Positions 19,090 through 27,479 of a DNA stretch of 64,000 nt are shown one piece after another. The DNA lies in NCBI GenBank assembly GCA_000972765.1, contig CP011265.1:806001-870000 (forward strand), in the 5' to 3' direction. The position numbers and the translations under genes were made by a program. The stretch comes from Verrucomicrobia bacterium IMCC26134. GTDB lineage: Bacteria; Verrucomicrobiota; Verrucomicrobiia; Opitutales; Opitutaceae. Each line of letters starts with the position of its first letter. Within the stretch, counting starts at the first letter, position 1. The notes under the pieces were generated by a model that saw only the letters and a program-made list of their open reading frames with translations, was not told where the DNA came from and made no database searches.

Positions 19090-19180
19090 AACGCAAAGGC
19101 GCTAAGTCGCCAAGGACGCAAAGAACTGATATTAAATTGTTTCTTTGCGGGCTCTGCGCCTCCGCGACTTCGCGTTAAAG
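19090..19180. repeat. Imperfect inverted repeat (extragenic palindrome) abutting the IS
   Basis: The left arm 19090-19125 (AACGCAAAGGCGCTAAGTCG and onward) and the right arm 19141-19178 (ending CGACTTCGCGTTAA) are imperfect reverse complements around a short AT-rich loop, giving a hairpin of about 36 bp. The right arm ends at the IS boundary. It is a longer relative of the motif at 18725. Confidence 0.6.
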
Positions 19181-19230
19181 TGGGCTTCCCCCGATAAAAC
19201 GGACACGCGTTGGGCGCGAGTTATGTGTGG

Positions 19231-20067
19231 TTAGTTGAGGTTGGATTCGTAGTCGAGGGGGCTTTTAAAGCCGAGGGACGAGTGAAGGCGTATTCGGTTA
19301 TAGAAGCTCTCGATGTAGTCGAAGATGGCGGTGGTGGCTTCGCTGCGGGTGGCGAAGCGGCGGCGGTAGATCAGCTCATGTTTGAGCGTGCTCCAGAACG
19401 ACTCCATTGTAGCGTTGTCGTAACAGTTACCCCGGCGGCTCATGGAGGCGATGCAACCGTGGCCGGCCAAGGTGGAGCGATAGGCTGCGCTGGCATACTG
19501 ACAGCCACGATCCGAGTGATGAAGCAGGCCTGCGCCCGGCCGGCGTTTTCGCAAGGCCATGTGCAGGGCGGCCAGCGGGAGCGCTGTCTCCAGGCTCGAT
19601 CCCATGGCCCAGCCGATCAATCGGCGGCTATAAAGGTCGAGCACTCCGGCCAAGTATAACCAGCCTTCGCCGGTTTCGACATAGGTGATATCGGTGACCC
19701 ACACTTCGTCGGGCTTGGTGGGGACGCTTGCCTTTGGCAGCAGGTTTGGGGCGATAGGCTCGTTGTGCGCGCTGTCGGTGGTTCGAACCCGATACCGGCG
19801 GGCCTGTCGACCGTGCAGTCCGGCTTCTTTCATCAAGCGGGCCACGCGGTTGCGGCCTACCGCTTCGCCTTGCTTGTGCAGGGCCACCGTCACCCGCGGA
19901 CTCCCATATGTGCCACGCGAGTCCTCGTGCACCCTGGCGATCTTTGCCCTGATCGCTTTGGTTTTAAGTGCACGAGCCGAGGCCCGCGCGCTTTGCCATT
20001 GGTAGTAACCACTGCGCGAGACTTCCAGCACCTCGCACATCGTTTTGGTCGGATGTTCGTGGCTCAT
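19231..20067 (-). CDS. IS3-family transposase OrfB (DDE integrase core)
   Basis: 278 residues. N-terminal HTH_21-like segment (TMCEVLEVSRSGYYQW), then the retroviral integrase-type core: VTDITYV (first D), HHSDRGCQYA (second D) and NATMESFW (E), with 35 residues between the second D and the E. The ATG overlaps the orfA stop as ATGA. The frame stays open upstream to the A7 slippery run, so the functional product is probably OrfAB made by -1 frameshifting. Confidence 0.95.
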   Translation of the reverse strand: MSHEHPTKTMCEVLEVSRSGYYQWQSARASARALKTKAIRAKIARVHEDSRGTYGSPRVTVALHKQGEAVGRNRVARLMKEAGLHGRQARRYRVRTTDSAHNEPIAPNLLPKASVPTKPDEVWVTDITYVETGEGWLYLAGVLDLYSRRLIGWAMGSSLETALPLAALHMALRKRRPGAGLLHHSDRGCQYASAAYRSTLAGHGCIASMSRRGNCYDNATMESFWSTLKHELIYRRRFATRSEATTAIFDYIESFYNRIRLHSSLGFKSPLDYESNLN

Positions 20068-20405
20068 CGCTTTAATCCGGGCATACCGCTGTGCGATGGT
20101 TCGGAGAGGATGCCCGCAGCTTTTTTTAGGATGTCCCTCTGCTCGGTGATCCTCGCCAGCTCTTGCCGCAGTCGTTCGTTCTCGGCCTGCAACACCTCCT
20201 TGCTATCGGACGGGGCAGCCAGCCCGGCGGCCCGGGCTGGCTGCCCCGTCCGATTCCAGTCGTAGAGCTGGAACACACTGATTCCCAGCTCCCGGGCAGT
20301 CAGCTCCGCTGACCTCCCGCTTTGCTTCCACATGCGCACTGCTTGCTGACGAAACGCTTCGTCGTGCCTTGGTGGCTTCATTCCTGTCTGCTTTTGTTCT
20401 TTCAT
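20064..20405 (-). CDS. IS3-family transposase OrfA (HTH, leucine-zipper)
   Basis: 113 residues. HTH_Tnp_1 domain (FRQQAVRMWKQSGRSAELTA, then LGISVFQLYDW) binds the terminal repeats. A coiled coil follows (VLQAENERLRQELARITEQR) that mediates multimerisation. Near its end the run CTA AAA AAA GCT supplies an A7 slippery site (20121-20127). Slipping by -1 continues as SCGHPLRTIAQRYARIKAMS into OrfB. Confidence 0.95.
   Translation of the reverse strand: MKEQKQTGMKPPRHDEAFRQQAVRMWKQSGRSAELTARELGISVFQLYDWNRTGQPARAAGLAAPSDSKEVLQAENERLRQELARITEQRDILKKAAGILSEPSHSGMPGLKR
20121..20127 (-). other. A7 programmed -1 frameshift site in the IS
   Basis: Seven A residues on the coding (minus) strand within the orfA 3' region. 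The -1 frame is open from here to the orfB start and encodes a segment resembling the OrfA-OrfB junction of other IS3 fusion transposases. Confidence 0.75.
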
Positions 20406-20460
20406 CGTTGAGTCTTTCTTTAGTGGCTCAACTCGTGTCCGTCGATTCGGGGCAACCTCA

Positions 20461-20720
20461 AAAGTGTATGTCCTAAGGGCGATTGGTATCAGACGGGAAT
20501 TGAAGGGGATTTGACGGAGGCCGAGCTGGAGCTCGGCGTTCCCAGGGGCGCGTCGGGCGGGCGGGACGGGTCGCTTGGCGCTCCCCGCTACGCTGAGGGG
20601 CGGGCACTTGAACTCACGTTCAAGCCGACGGACGAAACCATGGGCGGGACGCCCATGCCACGCCGGAAGGGCGGAAACTTGAACTCACGTTCAAGCCTAC
20701 CAGAAGGAGGATGCGGCTGA
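20461..20720. repeat. Mosaic of dispersed repeats with twin hairpins downstream of alaS
   Basis: The gap after the IS holds two identical 18-bp hairpins, CTTGAACTCACGTTCAAG at 20607-20624 and 20678-20695 (7-bp stem, TCAC loop). Also present are ATGGGCGGGACGCCCAT at 20640-20656 and a GAGCTGGAGCTCGGCGTTCC tract near 20523. These resemble mobile extragenic repeats. The hairpins lie downstream of the alaS stop on the minus strand and could act as transcript ends, though there is no T tract. No gene is seen. Confidence 0.6.
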
Positions 20721-23477
20721 TCAGCCGGCCAGGACTTCGGCGAGGTTGGCGGTGTTTTTGCCGCCGCCCATCGCGAGGTCGGGTTTGCCGCCGCCTTTGC
20801 CGTCGAGCTGGGCGGTCAACGCCTGGATGATCTTGCCGGCGTTTTTGCCGGACTTGATCGCGGCGGGGCTACATAGGGCGACGACGCTGGCCTTGTCGCC
20901 GATCACGGCGCCGAGCTGCACCACGCCCTCGCCGAGCAAGCCGAGGACTTGCGCGCCGAGGTTGCGCAGCGCCTCCGCGCCGTCGGAGGTGACCACGGCG
21001 GAGATGAAGGGCAGGCCGTCGCGGGTGGTCGCGCCTGCGACGAGCTTGGCGGCCTGGGCGGCGGCGGCGGCTTGTTCGAGGGCGGCGAGCTTTTTGGCCT
21101 GCTCGGCTTTTTCGGCGAGGAGTGACGTGAAACGTTGCTCGAGCTGGGAGAGCGGGGCGCCGACCTTCTCGGCGAGGGCGTGGAGGCGGGCCTGCTCGGC
21201 GCCGACGTAGTCGTAGGCGGCCTGGCCGCAGACGGCTTCGATGCGGCGGGTGCCGGCGGCGACCGCGCCTTCGGAGACGATTTTGAAGAAGCCGATCTCG
21301 CCGGTGGTGTTGGTGTGGGTGCCTCCGCAGAGCTCGCGGCTGTAGCCGCCGATGTCCACGACGCGGACGCGTTTGCCGTATTTCTCGCCGAAGAAGGCGA
21401 GCGTTCCCTTGGGCTTGGCGTCGAAGTCGGTCTCGTAGCCCTTGACCTCGGCGTTATCGAGGATGCGCCAGTTGACGATGTGCTCGATCTCGTGGAGCTG
21501 GGCGGGGGTGACGGCCTCGAAGTGGGCGAAGTCGAAACGCATGCGGTCGGGGGCGTTGAGGGAGCCGGCCTGGCGGACGTGGGTGCCGATGACGCGGCGC
21601 AGGGCGAAGTGGAGCAGGTGCGTGGCGGTGTGGTGGCGCTGGATGGCGCGGCGGTGAATCATGTTCACGCCGGCCTCGACGGTCTGGCCGCGCAGCGAGT
21701 GAACGTAGTCGGCGGTGACAGGCTTGGAGCCGCGCGGGGCGCTGGGGAGCATCTGGCCATCGAGGTTGGAAACCTGGTGGAGGTGGCGGCCGGATTTGTC
21801 CTTGATGGTGTCGCCGATCTGGACGGCCTCGCCCTTGAAGAGGAGCACGCCGCAGTCGCCGAGCTGGCCGCCCATCTCGGCGTAGAACGGAGTCTCGTTG
21901 AAAACAAGGAAAGTGCCGGCCTCGGCCACGACGACATCGGTGACGGTGACGGCGTAGGATTGGGATTTGTCGATGACGTAGCCGATGAACGGCGTGGGCT
22001 TGGCCTCGGCGGCTTCGGCGCCCTCGGTGGCGGCGACGACGATGACCTTCTTGGTGGAGGCCTGGCCGCGGGCGCGCTGCTGGTCCATGAGGCGCTCGAA
22101 CTCGGCGGTGTCCACGGTGAGCCCGCGCTCGGTGGCGAGCAGCTGGGTCATGTCGAGGGGGAAGCCGTAGGTGTCGTAGAGCTCGAAGGCGAGGGCGCCG
22201 GAGATAACGGCGGCGCCGGCGGCGGCTTTGTTGAAAATGGCGAGGCCGCGATCGAGGGTGCGGCCGAAGCTCTCCTCCTCGCTCTTGATGACGCGGCGGA
22301 TGATGTCCTGGCGTTCGGCGACCTCGGGGAAGACCGGGCCGAGGCTCTCGACCACGGGGGCGACGAGTTGCTCGAAGAAGCCGGCTTTGAGGCCGAGCTT
22401 GGTGCCGTAGAGGATGCCGCGGCGGAGGATGCGGCGGATGACGTAGTTGCGGCCCTCGTTGCCGGGCATGATGCCGTCGGCGATGGAGAGGCTGACGGTG
22501 CGGGCGTGGTCGGCGAGCACGCGGTAGGCGACGTCGATGTTCTCCTGCTCGGTGAGGCCCTCGCGTTTGGTGGGGACGGTGCCGCGGTAAATCTTGTCCG
22601 GAGCGAGCTCGCTGACCTTGGCGAAGAGGGGGGCGAAGACGTCGGCGGCGTAGTTGGAGGGCTCGGCGGTGAAGTCGGTAAAGCCCTTGGTGTTGGCGTA
22701 GATGCCGGCGACGCGCTCAAAACCCATGCCGGTGTCCACGTGCTTGGCGGCGAGCGGGGAGAAGGTGCCGTCGGCGTTGGCGTTGAACTGGATGAAGACG
22801 TGGTTCCAGATCTCGATGCAGCGGGGGCTGGAGGCGTTGACGCCCTTGCGGCCCTCGGCCTCGTCGTCGGAGGGGAGGAGGTTGAAGTGGATCTCGGAGC
22901 AGGGGCCGCAGGGGCCGGTGTCGCCCATCTGCCAGAAGTTGTCCTTGCGGTTGCCGTGGACGATGTGGAGGGCGGGGTCGAGGCCCTCGGCCTGGAAAAG
23001 GGCGGTCCAGATGGCGGCGGCTTCGTGGTCGAATTCGGAGGGGTCGCCGGGCTTGGGGGCGTAGACGGTGGCGAAGAGGCGCTTGGCGGGGATGCCCCAG
23101 ACCTTGGTCAGGAGGTGCCAGCCCCAGGTGAGCGACTCCTTCTTAAAGTAATCGCCGAAGGACCAGTTGCCCAACATCTCGAAAAGCGTGTGGTGGTAGG
23201 TGTCGTAGCCGACGTCCTCGAGGTCGTTGTGTTTACCGCCGGCGCGGATGCATTTCTGGGTGTCGGCGGCGCGGGTGTCGGCGGCGGGGCGGGCGCCGGC
23301 CCATTTGGAGACGTCGGCCTGCTTATCGCCGAGGAAGATGGGCACAAACTGGTTCATGCCGGCGTTGGTGAAGAGCAAGCCCGGGGAGTCCGGCAGGAGC
23401 GACGACGAGGGCACGATCGTGTGCTGCTGGGAATGGAAGAAATCGAGGAAGGACTGGCGGATTTGCGCGGAGGTCAT
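20721..23477 (-). CDS. alaS: Alanine--tRNA ligase
   Basis: 918 residues from ATG 23477 (MTSAQIRQSFLDFFHSQQHT). A start 48 bp further upstream is possible but adds MPSPARPCVVATFPLP, which is not family-like. The class II catalytic core carries FTNAGMNQF near the N-terminus. The editing domain has HTATHLLHFALRRV and CGGTH zinc-site residues, and the C-terminal oligomerisation region is Ala/Lys-rich and ends with a DHHA1-like glycine-rich segment (KGGGKPDLAMGGGKN). It charges tRNA-Ala and hydrolyses mischarged Ser/Gly-tRNA-Ala. It stands alone, not in an obvious operon. Confidence 0.97.
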   Translation of the reverse strand: MTSAQIRQSFLDFFHSQQHTIVPSSSLLPDSPGLLFTNAGMNQFVPIFLGDKQADVSKWAGARPAADTRAADTQKCIRAGGKHNDLEDVGYDTYHHTLFEMLGNWSFGDYFKKESLTWGWHLLTKVWGIPAKRLFATVYAPKPGDPSEFDHEAAAIWTALFQAEGLDPALHIVHGNRKDNFWQMGDTGPCGPCSEIHFNLLPSDDEAEGRKGVNASSPRCIEIWNHVFIQFNANADGTFSPLAAKHVDTGMGFERVAGIYANTKGFTDFTAEPSNYAADVFAPLFAKVSELAPDKIYRGTVPTKREGLTEQENIDVAYRVLADHARTVSLSIADGIMPGNEGRNYVIRRILRRGILYGTKLGLKAGFFEQLVAPVVESLGPVFPEVAERQDIIRRVIKSEEESFGRTLDRGLAIFNKAAAGAAVISGALAFELYDTYGFPLDMTQLLATERGLTVDTAEFERLMDQQRARGQASTKKVIVVAATEGAEAAEAKPTPFIGYVIDKSQSYAVTVTDVVVAEAGTFLVFNETPFYAEMGGQLGDCGVLLFKGEAVQIGDTIKDKSGRHLHQVSNLDGQMLPSAPRGSKPVTADYVHSLRGQTVEAGVNMIHRRAIQRHHTATHLLHFALRRVIGTHVRQAGSLNAPDRMRFDFAHFEAVTPAQLHEIEHIVNWRILDNAEVKGYETDFDAKPKGTLAFFGEKYGKRVRVVDIGGYSRELCGGTHTNTTGEIGFFKIVSEGAVAAGTRRIEAVCGQAAYDYVGAEQARLHALAEKVGAPLSQLEQRFTSLLAEKAEQAKKLAALEQAAAAAQAAKLVAGATTRDGLPFISAVVTSDGAEALRNLGAQVLGLLGEGVVQLGAVIGDKASVVALCSPAAIKSGKNAGKIIQALTAQLDGKGGGKPDLAMGGGKNTANLAEVLAG

Positions 23478-23876
23478 CGGCAGGGGAAAAGTGGCAACCA
23501 CACACGGGCGGGCGGGGCTAGGCAAGCGGGGAGTGGCAAGAGCCGTCAGGACCTAGAAAGCAGTGGTCACCCTGGGCCCGTGTGATAGACCGCGGGCTCC
23601 CGGCCGGGACGACTGCGCGCATCAAGCCGTGCCGAGAAGAAAGGAAGGTTTACGTCGGGCCAGCATGCGTTTTACCGCTGCGCCGCGACCAAGCGGTGCG
23701 CGCCCGGCACGTATTTAGGTCTAACTCCACTTATTATAGGCCAACGTTATGAGGTTTTTAACCACGAGCTATGCCAGGTGTATAAAATAGGATCAACGAT
23801 CGCTTTACTTTATGCAAAACGTTATCACGTTGTGGGAAAACTTGTATTACACGTGGTAAGTTAACTCCACGGCTCC
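23478..23876. other. 399-bp intergenic region with an inverted repeat before the RHH gene
   Basis: No gene supported. TTATCACGT (23822-23830) and ACGTGGTAA (23851-23859) form an 8-of-9 inverted repeat 17 bp upstream of the ribbon-helix-helix gene. It is a plausible autoregulatory operator. ATAAAATAGG and TTACTTTATG tracts nearby could hold promoter elements. Confidence 0.4.
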
Positions 23877-24198
23877 ATGCCAAATAAACATGCAGCAGAC
23901 AAAATTTGTGTGGGTGTCTGGATTCCCCGGACGCTAAGGCAGCGCTTAATCCGCGCGGCTTCGGATAGAAACCTAACCTTAACTCAAATTATAGAAATAG
24001 CCTACCTCAATGAAACCAGAGACATCGAGCTCACCGCGGAAGACTACCGACAAATCGCGCTTGAAACAGAAGCGGCGCAACGAGGTGTTGATCGCCGTGC
24101 ATCACCCGCGCGAGCTGGTGCGAAAGCTGGAAATAGCAGTGGCAGCCACGGGATTAAAAAGGGCTGACGCCCTACGCCTTTTTTTAAGCAAGGTGTAA
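23877..24198 (+). pseudogene. Tandem ribbon-helix-helix protein split by a frameshift
   Basis: The first frame (from ATG 23877) encodes an RHH-like unit: strand ICVGVWI, then PRTLRQRLIRAASDR and LTLTQIIEIAYLNE. After about residue 69 (near 24081) that frame turns into Ala/Gly/Arg-rich shadow sequence. The +1 frame becomes sensible there with a second RHH-like unit: VLIAVHHPRELVRKLEIAVA, then LKRADALRLFLSKV to the stop at 24198. Joining the two gives a protein of about 107 residues with two RHH units. Either a one-base indel, a programmed shift, or two overlapping genes is possible; I favour a frameshift. RHH proteins are DNA-binding repressors, often in plasmid or toxin-antitoxin control. No partner gene is seen. 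Confidence 0.6.
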
Positions 24199-24995
24199 GT
24201 AACCTCAGGGGTAAGTCCTGACTTTTGTATACTTAGGCAGGATCAAAACCGTGACCGGGCGGGGAGGCAGTTTGTGTCCGTCTAGTTTGGACGCTCCGCG
24301 GTTTGGTTGACCAGCGAGGGCTCTCGCTAGCCCGCTTATAGCGTATCTGCAAAGCTGATACGCCGGCCCGGAGAGCGCGGGAAAAGCTTCGGCTTCGGCG
24401 CAGCGGCGGGCGGGCTTGCTGGCAGGAAACGCAATGGCGGAGCCTTTCACGAGCGGCTGGATGAGGTCCGGCGGGTGCCTTGAGGGGTGTTTTGATCTTG
24501 CTGGCGACAGCACCGTCCAGCTTGGGGCCCCTTCACACTGGCAGTTATAGGTTTTTAAAGGCCAAGGCCTTGGGGTTTTAAGTAAATGAGTGACTAAACC
24601 TATTTAACTTCGCCACGTCCCCAGCGCGCGAATAGGAGTGTTTCACTACAAAAGGTTAAAGTAACCTTGACACCATATGCCTGTTTTTTTCACTGTTTAT
24701 ACCGTTTTCTAATACCCCACTGCGTGAGAACAACAGCTTATCGTTTTGTTTGGGTGTCGTGCGCGGCCCCCCCCCCCCCCCTCTGGGGCGCTTACGCGAC
24801 ATCCCGTGGCGAATCCTAAACCTGATGCGTGGACTCGCGAGGGAAGGAAACGACTTCGCCTTCGGCGGTGCGACGGGCAAGCCACTGTCAAAAAAAACAA
24901 CGTAGAATTTCACCTAAGCAGCATTTCATCTTGGCTTTACACCGGATCATTTACATCTCGTTTCTTGTCTGTTATTAAATAGTCTAACCACGTAT
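24199..24995. other. 797-bp non-coding stretch with hairpins
   Basis: No supported gene in any frame. Visible structure: AGCGAG-GGCT-CTCGCT hairpin at 24313-24328; GCGTATC/GATACGC hairpin with 9-nt loop at 24341-24363; an AT-rich section 24540-24740; and a C15 run at 24767-24781. A structured RNA or decayed mobile DNA are possibilities; neither is shown. Confidence 0.45.
24767..24781. repeat. Poly-C tract (C15)
   Basis: Fifteen consecutive C on the plus strand. Slippage is likely at such a run, but no recognisable gene spans it, so phase variation of a protein is not supported. It lies 215 bp upstream of the kinase at 24996. Confidence 0.9.
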
Positions 24996-27470
24996 ATGAA
25001 AAAATCTACTGTTGAAGCCAATGGATCTAGTGGCGTGGCGTCTCCTCTGGCGGTAGATGAACTCGGCCGACTTAGGCAGGAGCTGGATAGTCGTATGCGT
25101 GAACTGGAGGGTCAACGGGCCGAGCTCAGCCGTGCCAATGCCGTGGTTCAGGACAGTCTGGCGCGATACATCGAACTTTTCGACTGCGCGCCGGTGGGCT
25201 ATTTCGATCTTGGCGGCGACGGCACCGTCCAGCTGGTGAACTTAACCGGAGCGCGTTTTGCCGGAATCGAGCGGGCGCGCTTGTTGGGTAAGCCCTTCCA
25301 TTTTCTGGTGAACGAGGAGCAGCAAAAAGAGTTTGGCGCTTTTCTGGAGCAAGTGTTCGCGACGGGTTGCAAGGCGAGCTGCGAGTTATCCCTGGCCAGG
25401 GTGGCGGGGCGACCTGAATTGGCGGTCAGAATCGAAGCTGTGCTCGCGGAGGACAGGCAATCATGCCGCGCCATGATGCTGGACATCACAGAGCAAAAAA
25501 AGGCCGAGAAGGCACTCTGGGAAAAGGAGGTGTTTAACCGGGCCACACTCGACGCGCTGGGCGCTCTGGTCGTGGTGCTCGATCACGAGGGAACCATACT
25601 GGCGAGCAACAGTGCGTGGAGAGAGTTCGCCTCGCTAGGCGCGGTCGACTGGCAGAAAGTCAGCGAAGGGCGAAACTACCTGAAGGTGTGCGAAAAGGCC
25701 GCCTCCCGTGGCTGCCTGGATGGGGCCCACACCCTCAAGGGGATTCGCGATGTCATTTCGGGAAAGCTTACCACGTGGAGCTACGAATACCCCTGTCATT
25801 CTCCGGGGGAGCGACGCTGGTATATGTGTAATGTCACCAAACTTCCCGGTGAGGGCCCGGTGAGAGTGGTCGTGGCGCATGAGAACATCACCCCCCTGAA
25901 GCTTGTGCAAGAGGCGCAACGGGCGGGGGCGGAGCGGCTGCGCGTCGCAGTGGAGAAGGCAAACCTCGGCCTTTGGGAATGGGACCTGGCAACCAACCGG
26001 ATTATTTTCTCGGCCGAATGGGCAAGTCAACTGGGCTACGAAAGCGCGGAGATCGGCCACGGACTCGACGAGTGGGAAACCCGCCTGCATCCTGAGGATC
26101 GCGAGCAAGCGCTGGCCTGCATCAAGTCCTTTCTCGAGCGACCGGAGGGGCCCTACCATTCCGAATTCCGCTTGCGGCATAAAGACGGCTCCTGGTGCTG
26201 GATTCACAGTCGAGGGGAGATGCATCGTGATGCGGAGGGAAACCCCGCTCGTATGACGGGCTGGCACATCGACGTCACCGATCAGCGTGAGTTGGCCTTT
26301 CATGCGCTACGTAATCAGCGCCTGGAGGCGATCGGCAACTTGGCCGGTGGCGTGGCGCACGAGCTGAACAACATCCTCGCGCCCACCCTGCTCGTCACCG
26401 ATATGATGCGGCGCAAGACGCAAGACCCCGAGCTTTTGCGTTATATCGCCATGATTGAAGAGAGCACGCGGCGCGGTGCCGACATCGTGCGGCAAGTCTC
26501 GATGTTCAGCCGGGGCGGCCAAGGGCTGCGCCTGCAGGTGCAGATGGAAGCGCTGCTGCGCGATTTTAGAACCTTAATCCTGGCGACCTTACCCCGGGAG
26601 ATTTCCATCCGTTTTGAAGTCGCCCCGGATTTGAGTCCGGTCAGGGCGGATGCCACGCAACTCCAGCAGGTGTTGATGAATCTATGCCTCAACGCTCGTG
26701 ACGCCATGCTGCCCAAAGGCGGCGAGCTCACGATCACGGCAAGCAATGTCGAGGTGACGGGGGCCGAAGCGAGTTTACATACGAACGCCAAGCCAGGCCC
26801 CCATGTGTTGCTCGAGGTCGGTGACACCGGAGATGGCATACCTAACAAAATTATCGGTCTGATTTTCGACCCCTTTTTCACCACGAAGGACGTCGGTAAA
26901 GGCACCGGGCTCGGTCTGTCTTCAGCGCTTGGTATAGTGCTTAGCCATCAGGGATTCATGACCGTATCCAGCGAGCAAAAGAATGGATCGACCCTTCGTG
27001 TTTATCTGCCGGCGGACGAGGTGAAGGAGAAGGCCGAACAAGCCTCCATCGGCCCTCAAGATCCTCATGTTATCGAGAGCGATACTATCCTGGTGGTGGA
27101 TGACGAAGAGACACTGCGTGACACCATGAGAATCGTGCTCGAGGGCAAAGGATACCGTGTATTGACGGCGATCAACGGGCGGGATGCCTTGCGGGTCTAT
27201 ACCGAGGAGCAAGCCGCCATCAGGCTTATGATCACGGATATGATCATGCCGGAAATGAACGGGGTAACACTTATCCGGGAGATGGTCGGCCTCGCGCCCG
27301 GCCTGCCGATCGTGGTATCGACCGGGCACATGCAGCAGGCCGAAAGCAATGAGCTCAAGGACCTCGGTGTTTTTGAAGTGCTGAAGAAGCCCTATGGTGC
27401 CGATGATTTGCTCACGGCGGTGCAGAGACGCTTGCCGGCGACACGCCCTCACGGTCAGGCGTGTCGCTGA
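24996..27470 (+). CDS. PAS hybrid sensor histidine kinase with C-terminal receiver
   Basis: 824 residues, no transmembrane segment, so a cytoplasmic sensor. A coiled-coil start (residues 20-55) is followed by three PAS-like domains at about 55-170, 180-305 and 315-435. The third is PAS_3-like (GLWEWDLATN, then RLRHKDGSWCWIHSRGE). The HisKA H-box is NLAGGVAHELNNILAP with H455. The ATPase domain has NLCLNARDAM, GDTGDGIP and GTGLGLSSALGIV. The receiver has VVDDEE and predicted phospho-acceptor D748 in LMITDMIMPEMNG. NtrB-like H-box with terminal receiver; no DNA-binding output domain and no neighbouring regulator, so the phosphorelay partner is elsewhere. Confidence 0.93.
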   Translation: MKKSTVEANGSSGVASPLAVDELGRLRQELDSRMRELEGQRAELSRANAVVQDSLARYIELFDCAPVGYFDLGGDGTVQLVNLTGARFAGIERARLLGKPFHFLVNEEQQKEFGAFLEQVFATGCKASCELSLARVAGRPELAVRIEAVLAEDRQSCRAMMLDITEQKKAEKALWEKEVFNRATLDALGALVVVLDHEGTILASNSAWREFASLGAVDWQKVSEGRNYLKVCEKAASRGCLDGAHTLKGIRDVISGKLTTWSYEYPCHSPGERRWYMCNVTKLPGEGPVRVVVAHENITPLKLVQEAQRAGAERLRVAVEKANLGLWEWDLATNRIIFSAEWASQLGYESAEIGHGLDEWETRLHPEDREQALACIKSFLERPEGPYHSEFRLRHKDGSWCWIHSRGEMHRDAEGNPARMTGWHIDVTDQRELAFHALRNQRLEAIGNLAGGVAHELNNILAPTLLVTDMMRRKTQDPELLRYIAMIEESTRRGADIVRQVSMFSRGGQGLRLQVQMEALLRDFRTLILATLPREISIRFEVAPDLSPVRADATQLQQVLMNLCLNARDAMLPKGGELTITASNVEVTGAEASLHTNAKPGPHVLLEVGDTGDGIPNKIIGLIFDPFFTTKDVGKGTGLGLSSALGIVLSHQGFMTVSSEQKNGSTLRVYLPADEVKEKAEQASIGPQDPHVIESDTILVVDDEETLRDTMRIVLEGKGYRVLTAINGRDALRVYTEEQAAIRLMITDMIMPEMNGVTLIREMVGLAPGLPIVVSTGHMQQAESNELKDLGVFEVLKKPYGADDLLTAVQRRLPATRPHGQACR

Positions 27471-27479
27471 CCCGGCGGC

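Larger units (their letters stand above)
19181..20460 (-). mobile_element. Complete IS3-family insertion sequence, 1280 bp
   Basis: The ends are imperfect inverted repeats beginning TG: TGGGCTTCCCCCGATAAAAC at 19181 and, read inward from 20460, TGAGGTTGCCCCGAATCGAC. Both continue GGACACG. A 4-bp AAAG lies immediately outside each end (19177-19180 and 20461-20464) as target duplication. The element contains orfA and orfB with a -1 frameshift site. Size, D-D-35-E transposase and TG/CA ends fit IS3. No disruption is seen, so it may be active. Confidence 0.93.

Noticed and set aside
21135-23585. 816-codon plus-strand open frame opposite alaS
   Set aside because: Glu/Val/Gly/Asp-rich antisense shadow of a GC-rich gene with strong third-position bias. 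The minus strand encodes an unmistakable AlaS.
24205-24513. 102-codon minus-strand open frame
   Set aside because: Pro/Ala/Arg-rich, spans the hairpins, no recognisable domain or start signal.
24656-24913. Minus-strand open frame through the C15 tract (phase-variable gene idea)
   Set aside because: The product is short, contains poly-Gly from the tract, and shows no signal peptide or domain; no frame beyond the tract gives a gene.
24199-24995. Integron attC sites or CRISPR repeats
   Set aside because: Hairpins are present but no paired conserved core sites and no regularly spaced direct repeats.
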